Below are positions 16,161 to 25,103 of a stretch of 64,000 bases of DNA, piece after piece. The notes beneath the pieces are model-generated. The model was given only the letters and a program-made list of their open reading frames with translations. It was not told where the DNA came from and did not search any database. The stretch's first letter is position 1. Every line of letters begins with the position of its first letter. The stretch lies in assembly GCA_022793335.1 (NCBI GenBank), contig JAAWCQ010000010.1:84278-148277 (forward strand), given 5' to 3'. The position numbers and the translations under genes are program-made. This DNA comes from Clostridia bacterium (GTDB lineage: Bacteria > Bacillota > Clostridia > Christensenellales > UBA1242).

Positions 16161-16775
16161 ATGATTATTGGAGTAGACATTGATGGGGTACTTACCAAGC
16201 TTTATGCTTATTGTGTAAAGAAAAGCAAAGAGTTTTTTAAAAAAGAGAAGTCAAAAGGTGAAAAGTTTAAAAAATCAACCTGTCTTTATCAGCTGTTAGG
16301 GATGACCAAAGAGCAAGATAAGCGCTTTTGGAAGGAATACATTTGGGATTATTCTAAAGAGGTTAAGTTTTACAAGCATGCTTCAAAATTTCTTAATAAA
16401 TTGAGAGAGGCAGGGCATCAAATATATATTATTACTCTTAGGCAATATTTTGGAACAGGGGATGAAAACAGTGTTTTGATGGAAAACATTATCAAAGAGA
16501 CTTTTGCAAACAATGGAATTGTTTATGACAAGTTGTTTGGGCTTTATGGAAAGCGTGAAAAATTGACTTGCGTGCTTGAAAATAATGTGGATGTCATGAT
16601 TGATGACAGTTTTGAAAATCTTAGTGTAATTTCGCCACATGTTCCTTGCATTTGTTTTGATGCAAAATATAATCATGGCATTAAGCTTGATAATATGACA
16701 AGATGTAAAAATTGGAAGCAAGTTTATAAAGCTTTAAAGGTATTAGAAGAAAGCAAATTAAATGAGGTGAAATAA
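16161..16775 (+). CDS. HAD-family 5'-nucleotidase-like protein
   Basis: A 204-residue HAD protein of the 5'(3')-deoxyribonucleotidase-like (NT5C) group. Motif I is IIGVDIDGVLT at the very N-terminus with both Asp, motif II is YIITLRQ, and motif IV is VDVMIDDSFENL. A helical cap with many Lys residues lies between motifs I and II. Such proteins dephosphorylate (deoxy)nucleoside monophosphates. The start has GTGAGGT upstream. Its stop overlaps the start of the metallo-hydrolase gene by one base (TAATG), so the two are cotranslated and perhaps act on related substrates. Confidence 0.87.
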   Translation: MIIGVDIDGVLTKLYAYCVKKSKEFFKKEKSKGEKFKKSTCLYQLLGMTKEQDKRFWKEYIWDYSKEVKFYKHASKFLNKLREAGHQIYIITLRQYFGTGDENSVLMENIIKETFANNGIVYDKLFGLYGKREKLTCVLENNVDVMIDDSFENLSVISPHVPCICFDAKYNHGIKLDNMTRCKNWKQVYKALKVLEESKLNEVK

Positions 16776-17389
16776 TGCAAATAGAAAATATTATATCAGA
16801 CATCTTAGAATCGAATACATATATCTTGAAAAAGGATGGAGAAGCTTTGATTGTTGACTGCGGTTGCACTCTTGACATAGTAGAAAATGCAGTTGGAGAA
16901 AATAAGGTGGTTGGTGTGCTTTTAACTCATGGGCATTATGACCACAGCATAAATTGCAATGAGTATGCTAAAAAGTTTGGTTGCAAGATTTATGCAAATG
17001 CTAAGGTGGAAGAAACGGTGACAGATTTTGAAGCAAACTATAGTGATGACAAGAGCGTTATTGAAGACCTTTCAAATTTTGTTTTTATTGAAAAAGATAT
17101 GACTTTATCTTTAGGAAATTTTCAAGTCGAATGCATATCTGCGCCTGGGCATTGTCATTGCTGTGAATGCTATTTGGTGGAAGGAAACTTGTTTGCAGGA
17201 GATGTGTTATTTGCAAGAGGCGTTGGACGAATGGACTTGAAAAGCTCAAGCAAAGAAGATATGTATTCTTCATTATTGAAACTTGAAAAGCTTGATTTTG
17301 ATAAAGTTTTTAGTGGGCATGGGGAGAGCACATTAAGAGACGCTCAACTTAAAAATATCAATATTTTCAAGAAGTTCCTTAGTAGATAG
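16775..17389 (+). CDS. MBL-fold hydrolase, glyoxalase II-like
   Basis: A 204-residue metallo-beta-lactamase-fold enzyme. LTHGHYDHS gives the HxHxDH metal site, APGHCHCCECY another His ligand, LFAGDVLFARGVGRMDL the bridging Asp and the GRxD segment of the hydroxyacylglutathione-hydrolase-like group, and VFSGHGEST the last His. It has no signal peptide. An unusual Cys-rich HCHCCEC lies where other members read HTPGS. It is translationally coupled to the nucleotidase-like gene. The substrate is unknown; thioester hydrolysis is the family norm. Confidence 0.92.
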   Translation: MQIENIISDILESNTYILKKDGEALIVDCGCTLDIVENAVGENKVVGVLLTHGHYDHSINCNEYAKKFGCKIYANAKVEETVTDFEANYSDDKSVIEDLSNFVFIEKDMTLSLGNFQVECISAPGHCHCCECYLVEGNLFAGDVLFARGVGRMDLKSSSKEDMYSSLLKLEKLDFDKVFSGHGESTLRDAQLKNINIFKKFLSR

Positions 17390-17485
17390 TAATTTTATTA
17401 TAACTATTTAATTATAATTATTAAAAAATATTTATTTTAAAATAGATATTAAAAAATAACTTAAATTGATATGCGTTTTAAAATA

Positions 17486-17518
17486 AAAAAGTGGCTTATT
17501 AAGTAAGTCACTTTTTTT
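17486..17518. terminator. Bidirectional terminator
   Basis: An A-run, AAAGTGgCTTA paired with TAAGtCACTTT, and a T-run, between converging genes 16775-17389 and 17528-18433. Confidence 0.85.
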
Positions 17519-17527
17519 ATAAAATTA

Positions 17528-18433
17528 TTAAAATTTTTTATGTCTTAAATCTTCACCTTGAATATAAACGCAAATTGACTGTGATTGGTCTGCAATTCTG
17601 CTTGAAATTCGCTCGTCATAATATTCGTTTATGTCGGCTAGGGTGAGATTTGAGGTGATTATGGTAGGACGCTTTTTCATCTTTCTTTCATTTAAAACTT
17701 GATAAAGATAGTTTACTGTTACATTTGGGTTTCGAAGCTCTGTGCCAAGGTCATCAATAAAAAGAATTTCAGCGTCAATATATTTTGAAATGATGTTTTG
17801 CTTTTCTTCGGCATCTCGAGTTGAAAAACTCCTTACAAAATCTTGATGCATTGCAAAAGAGGTGGTAAGAAGGACGAGTTTATGTCTTTTGATAAGCTCA
17901 TTTGCCATGCATTTGATTAGGTGGGTTTTTCCTACGCCAGTTTCGCCACCAAGATATACAATTGTTTTTGCAAAATTTGAATTGCACCACTGTTGCATTT
18001 TGGCGTAAAGGGTTTTCATTTGACTGTTTGCTTCAAATATGTCAAGCTTTGTATTTTCAAAGTCTTCAAGCTCTAAAAAGCCACTTTCTGCTTTTAAAAG
18101 TTTGTTGACTTCATCAATAAAACAATCGCAATATTTTCCATCATGAGTAAGCCCGTTATCTTTGCATTTTTGGCAATAATATTCTGGCTCGACCGAGCCG
18201 AGTTTAAGCTCTTTCAATCTTTTTTCGACAGCCTTTTTCAGCTTTTTTTCTTCTTCTGGATTTTCTTCTCCAGTTTTTGCACTTTCGATTATGTTGTTTA
18301 TATAGGCAAGATATAGTTTTTTAAATTCGGGGTCTTTTAAAGCTTCTTCTTTGTTGCTTAAAGCTTCTCGTTCTGCCTCATAATGTTTGTTTTCAATAAT
18401 CTTTTTTGCCTTTTCTATTATACTTGATTTCAT
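17528..18433 (-). CDS. DnaC/DnaI-type helicase loader ATPase
   Basis: A 301-residue AAA+ ATPase that would load the replicative helicase. The N-terminal ~80 residues are helical and charged. A Cys cluster follows (YYCQKCKDNGL, then YCDCF, residues ~87-108), the zinc-binding site of Bacillus DnaI. Walker A is GGETGVGKTHL, Walker B ILFIDDLGTE, sensor 1 TIITSNL, and the Arg finger/box VII region is RISSRIADQS. RBS AGGAGTTT precedes the ATG. It is cotranscribed with the DnaD-like gene 26 bases upstream, the usual Bacillota pairing of the primosome genes. Confidence 0.95.
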   Translation of the reverse strand: MKSSIIEKAKKIIENKHYEAEREALSNKEEALKDPEFKKLYLAYINNIIESAKTGEENPEEEKKLKKAVEKRLKELKLGSVEPEYYCQKCKDNGLTHDGKYCDCFIDEVNKLLKAESGFLELEDFENTKLDIFEANSQMKTLYAKMQQWCNSNFAKTIVYLGGETGVGKTHLIKCMANELIKRHKLVLLTTSFAMHQDFVRSFSTRDAEEKQNIISKYIDAEILFIDDLGTELRNPNVTVNYLYQVLNERKMKKRPTIITSNLTLADINEYYDERISSRIADQSQSICVYIQGEDLRHKKF

Positions 18434-18459
18434 TTATAAACTCCTATTTGTTGGCTTAA

Positions 18460-19911
18460 TTAAACATCAATATCGCCGATTGATTGGAATAGTGCATTGA
18501 TTTGGTTGTCAGAATAGCTTCTTCCAGCAAAGTTTTTCTTTTGAAGAGAATTTTGTGAGACTTTCTCGATTGGTGCAGTATTTTTTGCTTCTTGAGCGGT
18601 CTTTATACCTTTTTCATGCCAATCGGCAAGTATTCTGCTCAAATATTTAAGCGGACTTTCTTTGCCTTTTGCAAGGGTGGTCGCATATTCTATGAGCTCT
18701 TCATTAAGTTTCCAATCTATTGTCCAAATTTTATAATTTTCGCGGTCAATATAATTTACAACTCTTTTTATTCCAAGACTGTCAAGTATATTTTGAATTT
18801 TATCATCAGCGGCAATGATTTCGCCGATATATTCGTTTAATGCCTCGATTGAAATAAGACCAAGTTTATAGAATTTTGCGATAGTCTTATCCATTCCTTC
18901 AAGGTTGCGGATGGAGTTTTTAAAACAATATCTTGCAATTTCAAGCAAAATTTCTTCATCATAACCAAGGTTTGTCCATTTGAGAATGTAGTTTTCAACA
19001 ATGGTTTCAAGATTTTCATAATAAAGACCAAGCTCTTTATTGATTTCTTTTGCGAGTAGGAAGGCTTCCTTTTTATTCTTTTCAAAGTAGTCAATTTCTT
19101 GGGTTGAGAAAAGCTTTGATTCATAATACTTTTTAATAAGAGTGTCCGCTTTTTCCATCGAAAATCTATTTTTGCCTTTAAAAGATTTGCAGATGTGCAA
19201 GATTACTTCAAGAGAAAAGCCATATTCGCTCAGCCATTTGTTTACAAGTGTGCGTTCTTCTACATAAGGGGCTCTTTTTATGCCAGCACATTTGAAAATT
19301 TCAGAAAGCTCTGGTGATTTTTCTTCAAATTTAGTCAGACGTTCTTCAACTTGAATGGTGCTGGTTATGCCTTCTGCAGCCCAGTTTTTTGCAACAGTGA
19401 GGATATAGTTGTAGCCCACAGCGCTCTGTTTTGTTTCGACGCAATATTTCATAATCATCAAAAGGGCTTCTTGCTCTACATGATATCTTTCTAAAAAGTC
19501 ATAATATTCGCCATATTCATGCTTGGAAATTGCGCGTTTGCCTTGAAAGATTTCTTGAGCCTGTTGATTGAACACCTCATATTTGTCAGGTTTGTAAAGT
19601 TTATTTGCCGACAGCACATTTTTTAGGGGAATATAAGTCACTTCCAAAGGGTTTACTCTAAGAAGTCTTACAAGCCCTTGCTCTTCCCAATATTCATAGG
19701 CAGAAATGACCTCTTCTTCACTTAAATTCAATACATGAGAAATGTTTGACAGGGTGTTGTCGAATGCATTGCTTGAGCATAAATAGAGACCATATAGATA
19801 TACAACCACATGTTCTGGCTCTGCAAAAGGAAGATAGTCATTGATGAAAATATTGTCGATTTCTGTCTTAGAGCTTGCTATGTATTCAGTTGAAAATTTG
19901 CAAAATGCCAT
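18460..19911 (-). CDS. DnaD-domain replication initiation protein
   Basis: A 483-residue DnaD/DnaB-type primosome protein. Residues ~1-115 form a winged-helix oligomerisation domain with VISAYEYWEEQGLVRL. After it come repeated DnaD-like helical units, each with a YxxxxG/YCxxN pattern: LLMIMKYCVE, VILHICKSF, LLEIARYCFKNS. The last one has NYKIWTIDW and WHEKGIKTAQEA, the DNA-binding YxxxIxxxW motif of DnaD C-terminal domains. It is longer than B. subtilis DnaD (~230), as in Clostridia where one protein often covers DnaB and DnaD roles. RBS AGGAG precedes the ATG. It is the first gene of the leftward dnaD-dnaI operon. Confidence 0.93.
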   Translation of the reverse strand: MAFCKFSTEYIASSKTEIDNIFINDYLPFAEPEHVVVYLYGLYLCSSNAFDNTLSNISHVLNLSEEEVISAYEYWEEQGLVRLLRVNPLEVTYIPLKNVLSANKLYKPDKYEVFNQQAQEIFQGKRAISKHEYGEYYDFLERYHVEQEALLMIMKYCVETKQSAVGYNYILTVAKNWAAEGITSTIQVEERLTKFEEKSPELSEIFKCAGIKRAPYVEERTLVNKWLSEYGFSLEVILHICKSFKGKNRFSMEKADTLIKKYYESKLFSTQEIDYFEKNKKEAFLLAKEINKELGLYYENLETIVENYILKWTNLGYDEEILLEIARYCFKNSIRNLEGMDKTIAKFYKLGLISIEALNEYIGEIIAADDKIQNILDSLGIKRVVNYIDRENYKIWTIDWKLNEELIEYATTLAKGKESPLKYLSRILADWHEKGIKTAQEAKNTAPIEKVSQNSLQKKNFAGRSYSDNQINALFQSIGDIDV

Positions 19912-20049
19912 TGTTTCTCCTATTTAAGAATTAAAAATTTCTTTTTTATTGTAACATAAAGCCTTTCTTTTTTCAACCAATTTTGCTTTCTTAAAAAATT
20001 TATCTTTATTGTCAGTCATGAATATCATTTAAAGTCAGTATTATATTGT

Positions 20050-21564
20050 ATGAAAACTTTAATAAAAAGAAAATATGTGAAATTTTTGTTGTTTGGTTTA
20101 GTAGTTGCTGTTATTGCCGCCACCATTCTTTTTTTCTGTCTGACAAATGAAAGTGAAGAAATCAAAGGACTAAACAGCTATAAGCTTAATTTAAGTTATG
20201 ATGATGACAAGCATAAACTTAGTGGAAGTGAAGAAATTAGCTATTTCAACAGCAGTGATAATTCTTTTGAAAATATCTTGTTTCATCTATATCCAAACGC
20301 GTTCAGAGAGGGGGCAAAGGCTAAGGTTGTAAGTGAGCCAAATAAAGAGGATGCTTATCCAAATGGTGAAAGTTATGGCGAAATTAAAATATTAAAAGTT
20401 TTTAATAAAGCCAAAGATTTAAGTTTTGAAGTGACAGGAGAAGATGAGAACATATTGTCAGTTAAGCTGGAGGAAGAGCTTTATCCTAATGAAACTGCCG
20501 AAATATCTATCCAATTTGAAGTGTGCTTGCCAAATATCAATCATAGATTTGGTTATGGTAACAATACTGTCAATTTTGGCAATTTCTATCCTATTGCCTG
20601 CAAGTATGAAGAGGGTGTGGGCTTTATGCAAGAGCTATATCATTCAAATGGAGACCCTTTTTATAGTGATGTGTCAAACTATGAGGTTGAAATAGCTTAT
20701 AATTCAAGTTTTATGATTGCAGCAAGTGGAGAAGAAATTTCATCAAGCTCTGAAGCTGGCATTACAACAAGCAAATTTAAAGCTGATAAAGTGAGAGATT
20801 TTTGTTTTGTGCTGAGTGATAAATTTGAAAAGGTTTCAAAAAACTGGAAGGGTGTTCAAGTAAATTATTACGGTTATCAAAATGACGATAATCTTGAAAA
20901 ATGTTTGCAAACTGCGGTGGCGGCTCTGTCAACTTTCAACGATATGATTGGTGACTATCCTTACAGTCAGCTTTCAGTTGTTAAGGCAAATTTTGTGCAC
21001 GGCGGCATGGAATTTCCAAATATCGTGCTTGTAAGTGATAAGGTAGAAGAAAATGTTGATCTTGACTATGTGATTATTCATGAAATTGCACACCAGTGGT
21101 GGTATGGACTGGTTGGCAATGACCAGTATAATCACGCATGGATTGATGAAGGGCTTGCCGAGTATAGCACTTTGTTATTCTTCGAAAAGCATAAAGAGTA
21201 TGGTGAGAATTTTAATGAGCTTATAAAAAATGCCAACAATAATTATATATTTTTTGAAGAGCTTTTTAAAAGAGTGACAGGCGAGGTGGATGGCAGAATG
21301 GATAGACCGCTTGACCAGTTTGAAACAGAGCCAGAATATACCAATTGCACTTATACAAAGGGTGTGCTTATGTTTAATTCATTTAGGCAACTTATAGGGA
21401 AGAACAAATTTGAAAAAACTCTTAAAAATATCTATGATGATTTCAAATATAAAAACATTTCGCCAGCGCAGCTTATAGCAGAATTTAGAAAATATGGCGG
21501 TAGGGAAACGGAAAGCTTTTTTAATAATTGGCTTCAAGGAAAGGTTGTGCTTACAAAATTGTAA
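20050..21564 (+). CDS. M1-family zinc metallopeptidase, membrane-anchored
   Basis: A 504-residue aminopeptidase N-like protein. Residues 9-31 form one hydrophobic segment without a lipobox Cys context, so it is probably an N-terminal anchor with the enzyme outside. The substrate motif GGMEFPN corresponds to GxMEN, and the zinc site is IIHEIAHQWWYG with the third ligand in WIDEGLAEY, i.e. HExxH-x18-E. An upstream beta-sandwich domain (residues ~45-230) is present. It lacks the long C-terminal helical domain of classical APN, so it is a short bacterial form. The start has no clear Shine-Dalgarno site. It trims peptides at the cell surface, by family. Confidence 0.94.
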   Translation: MKTLIKRKYVKFLLFGLVVAVIAATILFFCLTNESEEIKGLNSYKLNLSYDDDKHKLSGSEEISYFNSSDNSFENILFHLYPNAFREGAKAKVVSEPNKEDAYPNGESYGEIKILKVFNKAKDLSFEVTGEDENILSVKLEEELYPNETAEISIQFEVCLPNINHRFGYGNNTVNFGNFYPIACKYEEGVGFMQELYHSNGDPFYSDVSNYEVEIAYNSSFMIAASGEEISSSSEAGITTSKFKADKVRDFCFVLSDKFEKVSKNWKGVQVNYYGYQNDDNLEKCLQTAVAALSTFNDMIGDYPYSQLSVVKANFVHGGMEFPNIVLVSDKVEENVDLDYVIIHEIAHQWWYGLVGNDQYNHAWIDEGLAEYSTLLFFEKHKEYGENFNELIKNANNNYIFFEELFKRVTGEVDGRMDRPLDQFETEPEYTNCTYTKGVLMFNSFRQLIGKNKFEKTLKNIYDDFKYKNISPAQLIAEFRKYGGRETESFFNNWLQGKVVLTKL

Positions 21565-21633
21565 ATTGCTTTATATTTAAAGATGTTTTGTTTGAAGAGA
21601 GATAAAAATATTTTGTTAATCTTTTAAATATGG

Positions 21634-21662
21634 TTGACAAAATATTTTTTTTATCTTATAAT
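21634..21662 (+). promoter_or_regulatory. Consensus promoter upstream of tRNA-Lys
   Basis: TTGACA (21634-21639), 17 bases, TATAAT (21657-21662): a perfect sigma-A match. A 130-base leader with a perfect palindrome ATGTTTAAACAT (about 21698-21709) separates it from the tRNA. Confidence 0.85.
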
Positions 21663-21793
21663 ACCTAAGTAAATTTTTAGATTTGACCCAAGTTGTGTAT
21701 GTTTAAACATGTTTATTGAGGAGACAATTTTAAAAATTAAATAAAGCATTTTTGAAAATAAGGTGCACTAAAAAATATTTCAATATCAAATAT

Positions 21794-21869
21794 GGACTGC
21801 TAGCTCAGTTGGTAGAGCATTCGACTCTTAATCGAAGGGTCCGGGGTTCGAGCCCCCGGCAGTCCACCA
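21794..21869 (+). tRNA. tRNA-Lys (anticodon CUU)
   Basis: A 76-base cloverleaf: acceptor GGACTGC/GCAGTCC, GCTCAGTTGGTAGAGC D-arm, anticodon loop CTCTTAA, T-arm CCGGG-GTTCGAG-CCCCCGG type and an encoded CCA at 21867-21869. Confidence 0.97.
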
Positions 21870-21872
21870 GAT

Positions 21873-21898
21873 AAGGCGGAAACGACCGTCTTTTTTTT
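21873..21898 (+). terminator. Repeated terminator, copy 1 (after tRNA-Lys)
   Basis: AAGGCGG (21873-21879), loop AAACGA, CCGTCTT (21886-21892) and eight T. It stops tRNA-Lys three bases after its CCA. The same sequence recurs at 22109 and 23200. Confidence 0.9.
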
Positions 21899-21900
21899 AT

Positions 21901-22070
21901 GCCGTGGGGCTCTGCTAGCTGTCGCTAGCCATGGCGTCTGCCATGCAACCCCGGACCAGTCTGGGTCGAAATTCCGACTTTAATGCATAGAACGCGGAAT
22001 TTGGCCATTCGGCTTCCTCCGAAGTAAGCCTCATAACGAGCGCCCAACCGTCCACCAACACAAACGCTGT
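21901..22070. ncRNA. Hairpin-rich GC-rich segment, possible structured RNA
   Basis: This ~170-base segment is much richer in G and C than its surroundings and has no open frame. It holds consecutive perfect hairpins: GCTAGC-TGTC-GCTAGC (21914-21929) directly followed by CATGGC-GTCT-GCCATG (21930-21945), then GTCG/CGAC (21965-21978), a longer AAATTCCG/CGGAATTT pair (21969-21976 with 21995-22002) and TTCGG/CCGAA (22008-22023). It lies between copies 1 and 2 of the repeated terminator. It may be a small RNA, a mobile repeat or tRNA-derived debris. Confidence 0.4.
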
Positions 22071-22108
22071 TAAAAAGAGAAAAAATTCGGGAAGCAGATA
22101 TATCTTAA

Positions 22109-22132
22109 AAGGCGGAAACGACTGTCTTTTTT
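22109..22132 (+). terminator. Repeated terminator, copy 2
   Basis: AAGGCGG, loop AAACGA, CTGTCTT and a T-run, followed by ATGCCGTGG as in copy 1. It ends the hairpin-rich segment, about 95 bases before the DUF1848 gene. Confidence 0.85.
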
Positions 22133-22227
22133 ATGCCGTGGCTGCTAGATGATGCAAAATTTTAAGTTTAAACATTTTGAAATTTTGGATGGAAATGGTA
22201 TCATTATTTGTGGAGAAAGTTAAATAA

Positions 22228-23166
22228 ATGATATTAAGTGTTTCAAGGCGGACTGATATCCCTGCATTTTATTCTAATTGGTTTTTTGATAGATTGAAAG
22301 ATGGATATGTGCTGGTTCCAAATCCGATCAACCCTTCAAAAATTGCAAGAATAAAACTTGAATCTATAAGTATAAAAAATATTGAAATAGATTTAATAGG
22401 TCAAAAGAAAGTTGAGATGCAAGGAAATATTGAAGGGATTGTTTTTTGGACTAAAAATCCGATGCCTATGTTTGATAAATTACATTTACTAGAAGATATC
22501 CCATTTTATTTTCTTTACACATTAAATGCTTATCCTGATAATGTTGAGGCTAATTTGCCAAGTTTGCAAAAGAGAATAGAAAGTTTTAAAGAGCTGTCTA
22601 GACATTGTCCAGTCATTTGGAGATATGATCCGATTTTGCTTGCTGAAGGGATAGATGTTGAATGGCACAAACAAAAATTCGAAATGCTTTGTAATGAATT
22701 AAAAGGTCACACAAAGCATTGCAAAATCAGTTTTGTAATTGAAAGTTATAGAGGGTGCTCAAAAAAAGTATGGGCTCCAAATTTAGCACAAAAGAATGAA
22801 ATACTTTTAGCATTTTCAAATATTGCAAAAGAAAATAATGTTCAAATTGAAGCATGTGCAGAAAGTGGTGATTGGTCAAAGTATGGAATTGCAACAAGCA
22901 AGTGTATTGATAGGGAAATATTTGAACAGTTGCTCTCAGAAAAGTATAAAGATCAAAATATTATTGTAACACGAAAAAATAACAAACTGGATGGCCAAAG
23001 AAAATATTGTGGTTGTATGCCAGCGATTGATATCGGAAGATATGATACTTGCAAGCATGGCTGTAATTATTGTTATGCTCGTAAAAATACTCCGAAAAAT
23101 ATGTATGACATTCTTAACGGAGAGATTTATGAAAGAAAAACCGAGCTCGAGTTTGAATATAAATAA
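22228..23166 (+). CDS. DUF1848-family protein (radical-SAM-like)
   Basis: A 312-residue DUF1848 protein. The start MILSVSRRTDIPAFYSNWF and the segments GIVFWTKNP, IWRYDPILL and ACAESGDW are diagnostic of this family. The C-terminal Cys cluster (YCGCMPAIDIGRYDTCKHGC followed by NYCYA) resembles an Fe-S site and the spore-photoproduct-lyase group, though the classical CxxxCxxC is not at the N-terminus. Function is unknown. It is probably a cytosolic Fe-S enzyme. It is single and enclosed by copies of the repeated terminator, so it may have arrived as a cassette next to tRNA-Lys. RBS GGAG is 12 bases before the ATG, a long spacing. Confidence 0.9.
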   Translation: MILSVSRRTDIPAFYSNWFFDRLKDGYVLVPNPINPSKIARIKLESISIKNIEIDLIGQKKVEMQGNIEGIVFWTKNPMPMFDKLHLLEDIPFYFLYTLNAYPDNVEANLPSLQKRIESFKELSRHCPVIWRYDPILLAEGIDVEWHKQKFEMLCNELKGHTKHCKISFVIESYRGCSKKVWAPNLAQKNEILLAFSNIAKENNVQIEACAESGDWSKYGIATSKCIDREIFEQLLSEKYKDQNIIVTRKNNKLDGQRKYCGCMPAIDIGRYDTCKHGCNYCYARKNTPKNMYDILNGEIYERKTELEFEYK

Positions 23167-23199
23167 TATTCGATTTAGAAATATTACGCTCCACTAGAA

Positions 23200-23224
23200 A
23201 AGGCGGAAACGACCGTCTTTTTTT
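23200..23224 (+). terminator. Repeated terminator, copy 3
   Basis: AAGGCGG, loop AAACGA, CCGTCTT and a T-run. Similarity to copy 1 extends to both sides (TCCAC-AGA before, ATGC--TGGG after), including the end of the tRNA-Lys 3' sequence. It terminates the DUF1848 gene. Confidence 0.88.
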
Positions 23225-23384
23225 ATGCTATGGGTTATTAAGTGTTGTTGCTTAAAGCAATATTTTTTGAGTGTTTTATTTTTTTATAACCTTGAATGGC
23301 GTTTTTATTAAATTTCGACTTTATTCTTGACTTATTTTTCGTAAAATATTACACTTGTCAGTGTTATGATAGGGGGATATTGAT

Positions 23385-23933
23385 ATGGAACATGAGCTTA
23401 TTGATTTATTGGATGATAATGGAAAAGTGGTTGGCACTGTTGATAAGGCTATTGCGCATAGGGATGGGCTGTGGCATAGAAGTGTGCATGTTTGGATTAT
23501 AAATGACAATTCTGAAATACTTTTACAGCACAGGTGCAGTGAGAAATCGTTTTTTCCGAATGTATGGGATTGTTCATTTGCAGGCCATATTGGTGCAGGT
23601 GAAGGCTCTTTAGAAACGGCAGTTAGGGAAGGTAAGGAAGAAATAGGCCTTGACATTGATGTCAGCGAGCTTGATTTTGTCTTCACAAACAAAGAAAAAC
23701 TTGTTTATGGAAAAACTGTAAGCAATGAATTTGTTGACATTTATCTTTTAAAGAAAAACATTGATTTAAGTAAGCAAGAGTTGCAAGCAGAAGAGGTTGA
23801 TGGTCTTAAATGGATAAAGCTTCAGCAATTTTTTGAGATGATTGAAGAGGGCGATGAAAGCTTGCTTCCTCATGACAAGAATGAATATTTTGCATTAAAG
23901 AACAAGCTTGATAGTTTGGAATTGGATTTGTAA
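23385..23933 (+). CDS. Nudix hydrolase, IDI-like
   Basis: A 182-residue Nudix protein of the isopentenyl-diphosphate-isomerase-like/YfcD group. The start ELIDLLDDNGKVVGT and AIAHRDGLWHRSVHVWIIN are typical: the HRDG-LWHR segment sits just before the Nudix fold. The Nudix box is GHIGAGEGSLETAV then REGKEEIGL. It probably hydrolyses a nucleotide derivative rather than isomerising IPP. RBS AGGGGGAT precedes the ATG; a small inverted repeat ACACT-TGTC-AGTGT lies at about 23351-23364 near the promoter and could be an operator. It is monocistronic and ends in a strong terminator. Confidence 0.92.
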   Translation: MEHELIDLLDDNGKVVGTVDKAIAHRDGLWHRSVHVWIINDNSEILLQHRCSEKSFFPNVWDCSFAGHIGAGEGSLETAVREGKEEIGLDIDVSELDFVFTNKEKLVYGKTVSNEFVDIYLLKKNIDLSKQELQAEEVDGLKWIKLQQFFEMIEEGDESLLPHDKNEYFALKNKLDSLELDL

Positions 23934-23935
23934 AG

Positions 23936-23964
23936 AAAAAGCACTTTTGTTAGAGTGCTTTTTT
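23936..23964. terminator. Intrinsic terminator, probably bidirectional
   Basis: AAGCACT (23939-23945) and AGTGCTT (23954-23960) between an A-run and a T-run. It ends the IDI-like Nudix gene and may also stop leftward transcripts from the DegV gene. Confidence 0.85.
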
Positions 23965-24073
23965 GTTTGTTTAAATGATTATTTATATATTATTATATTT
24001 GATTTAAAACCTATCAAATTAAAAACTTACTATAATAAAAATCTACTATATTAAATTTGAATGCTATTTTGTG

Positions 24074-24910
24074 TTAGTCTTTTACAAAATAAGAAAAGCC
24101 ATAGCATTTTGCGCCGACATGAGAGCCTACAACGCAGCCTATTTCACCAACAAGTTTCTCTTGAGCAGGGGAAAGTTTGGTTTTGGTCTTTTCAATCAAT
24201 TTGTTTGCGCCTTCTTCATAGCCTGAATGGGCAAAATAAAAACCTTTCGTCTCATCTACATTTTCTATTTTATCAATGATATAGCTCTCAGCTTTATTTG
24301 TTCCAGCACATTTGCCTATGTTTGTTACTTTTCCGTCAAGTATGCTTACAATAGGTTTAACATTAAGCATGCTGCCAATAACTGCGCTTGCACCATTAAG
24401 TCTTCCACTTTGCTTGAGATATTTAAGGTCGTTGATGATGAAATAGCAATTTACAGCTTTCCTCAAACGATAAAATTCCTCTTTTATTTTTTCAATGTCT
24501 TTTTCTTTTTCAATAAACTTGCAAAGCTCGGCTATGATTGCACCTTGAGCAATCGTTGTATAAGCACTTTCTTCAATAAACACATTTTTCATACCAAGAT
24601 TGTTGGCGGCAGATTGTGCTTGAATTTTTGTTGTGCTCATTTCCATTGAAATAACTATGGTGATGACGAAGACATCATCCTTGTTTGCATAATCTTTATA
24701 GAAGTTTTCAAATTTGTATGCGTTTGGCATGGCTGTTTTTGGAATAAGCCCTTCCTTTGCAAGTTTTGAATAAAACTCTTTTGTCTCAAGTCCTTCAGGA
24801 TAGACCTCTTCTCCAAACATAACCTCAATTGGAATGATGGTTATGTCATATTTTTCCATAATTTCTTTAGGCAAATCGCATGATGCGTCTGCTACAATTT
24901 TAAACTTCAT
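24074..24910 (-). CDS. DegV-family fatty-acid-binding protein
   Basis: A 278-residue DegV protein. The N-terminus KIVADASCDLPKEIMEKY and the pattern TAMPNAYKFENFY (equivalent to TSQPS, with Met-Pro in place of Gln-Pro), then VVISMEMSTT-type and GRLNGASAVIGSMLNVKPI, are characteristic. DegV/FakB proteins bind a fatty acid and present it to the kinase FakA. FakA is not in the window. RBS AAGGAG precedes the ATG; a TATAAT (about 24936) lies upstream. It is monocistronic. Confidence 0.93.
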   Translation of the reverse strand: MKFKIVADASCDLPKEIMEKYDITIIPIEVMFGEEVYPEGLETKEFYSKLAKEGLIPKTAMPNAYKFENFYKDYANKDDVFVITIVISMEMSTTKIQAQSAANNLGMKNVFIEESAYTTIAQGAIIAELCKFIEKEKDIEKIKEEFYRLRKAVNCYFIINDLKYLKQSGRLNGASAVIGSMLNVKPIVSILDGKVTNIGKCAGTNKAESYIIDKIENVDETKGFYFAHSGYEEGANKLIEKTKTKLSPAQEKLVGEIGCVVGSHVGAKCYGFSYFVKD

Positions 24911-25103
24911 AATTACTCCTTAACTTATTATAACACACTGTTTAAAATAAGCAAAATGATTGAATAAGTTTAGAAAAATGCCCAATTTTCTGATTTTTGT
25001 AAAATTTTGTAAAAAATTCGGAGTTTTTGCGAAAAAATCATTTCTTTTAGTTTACTTTTAAATTTCTCTATGTATAATGTATGTTATTGAGGTATTAAAA
25101 ATC

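Noticed and set aside
21663-21793. T-box or other riboswitch in the tRNA-Lys leader
   Set aside because: Only a palindrome and a six-codon frame are visible; no T-box motif.
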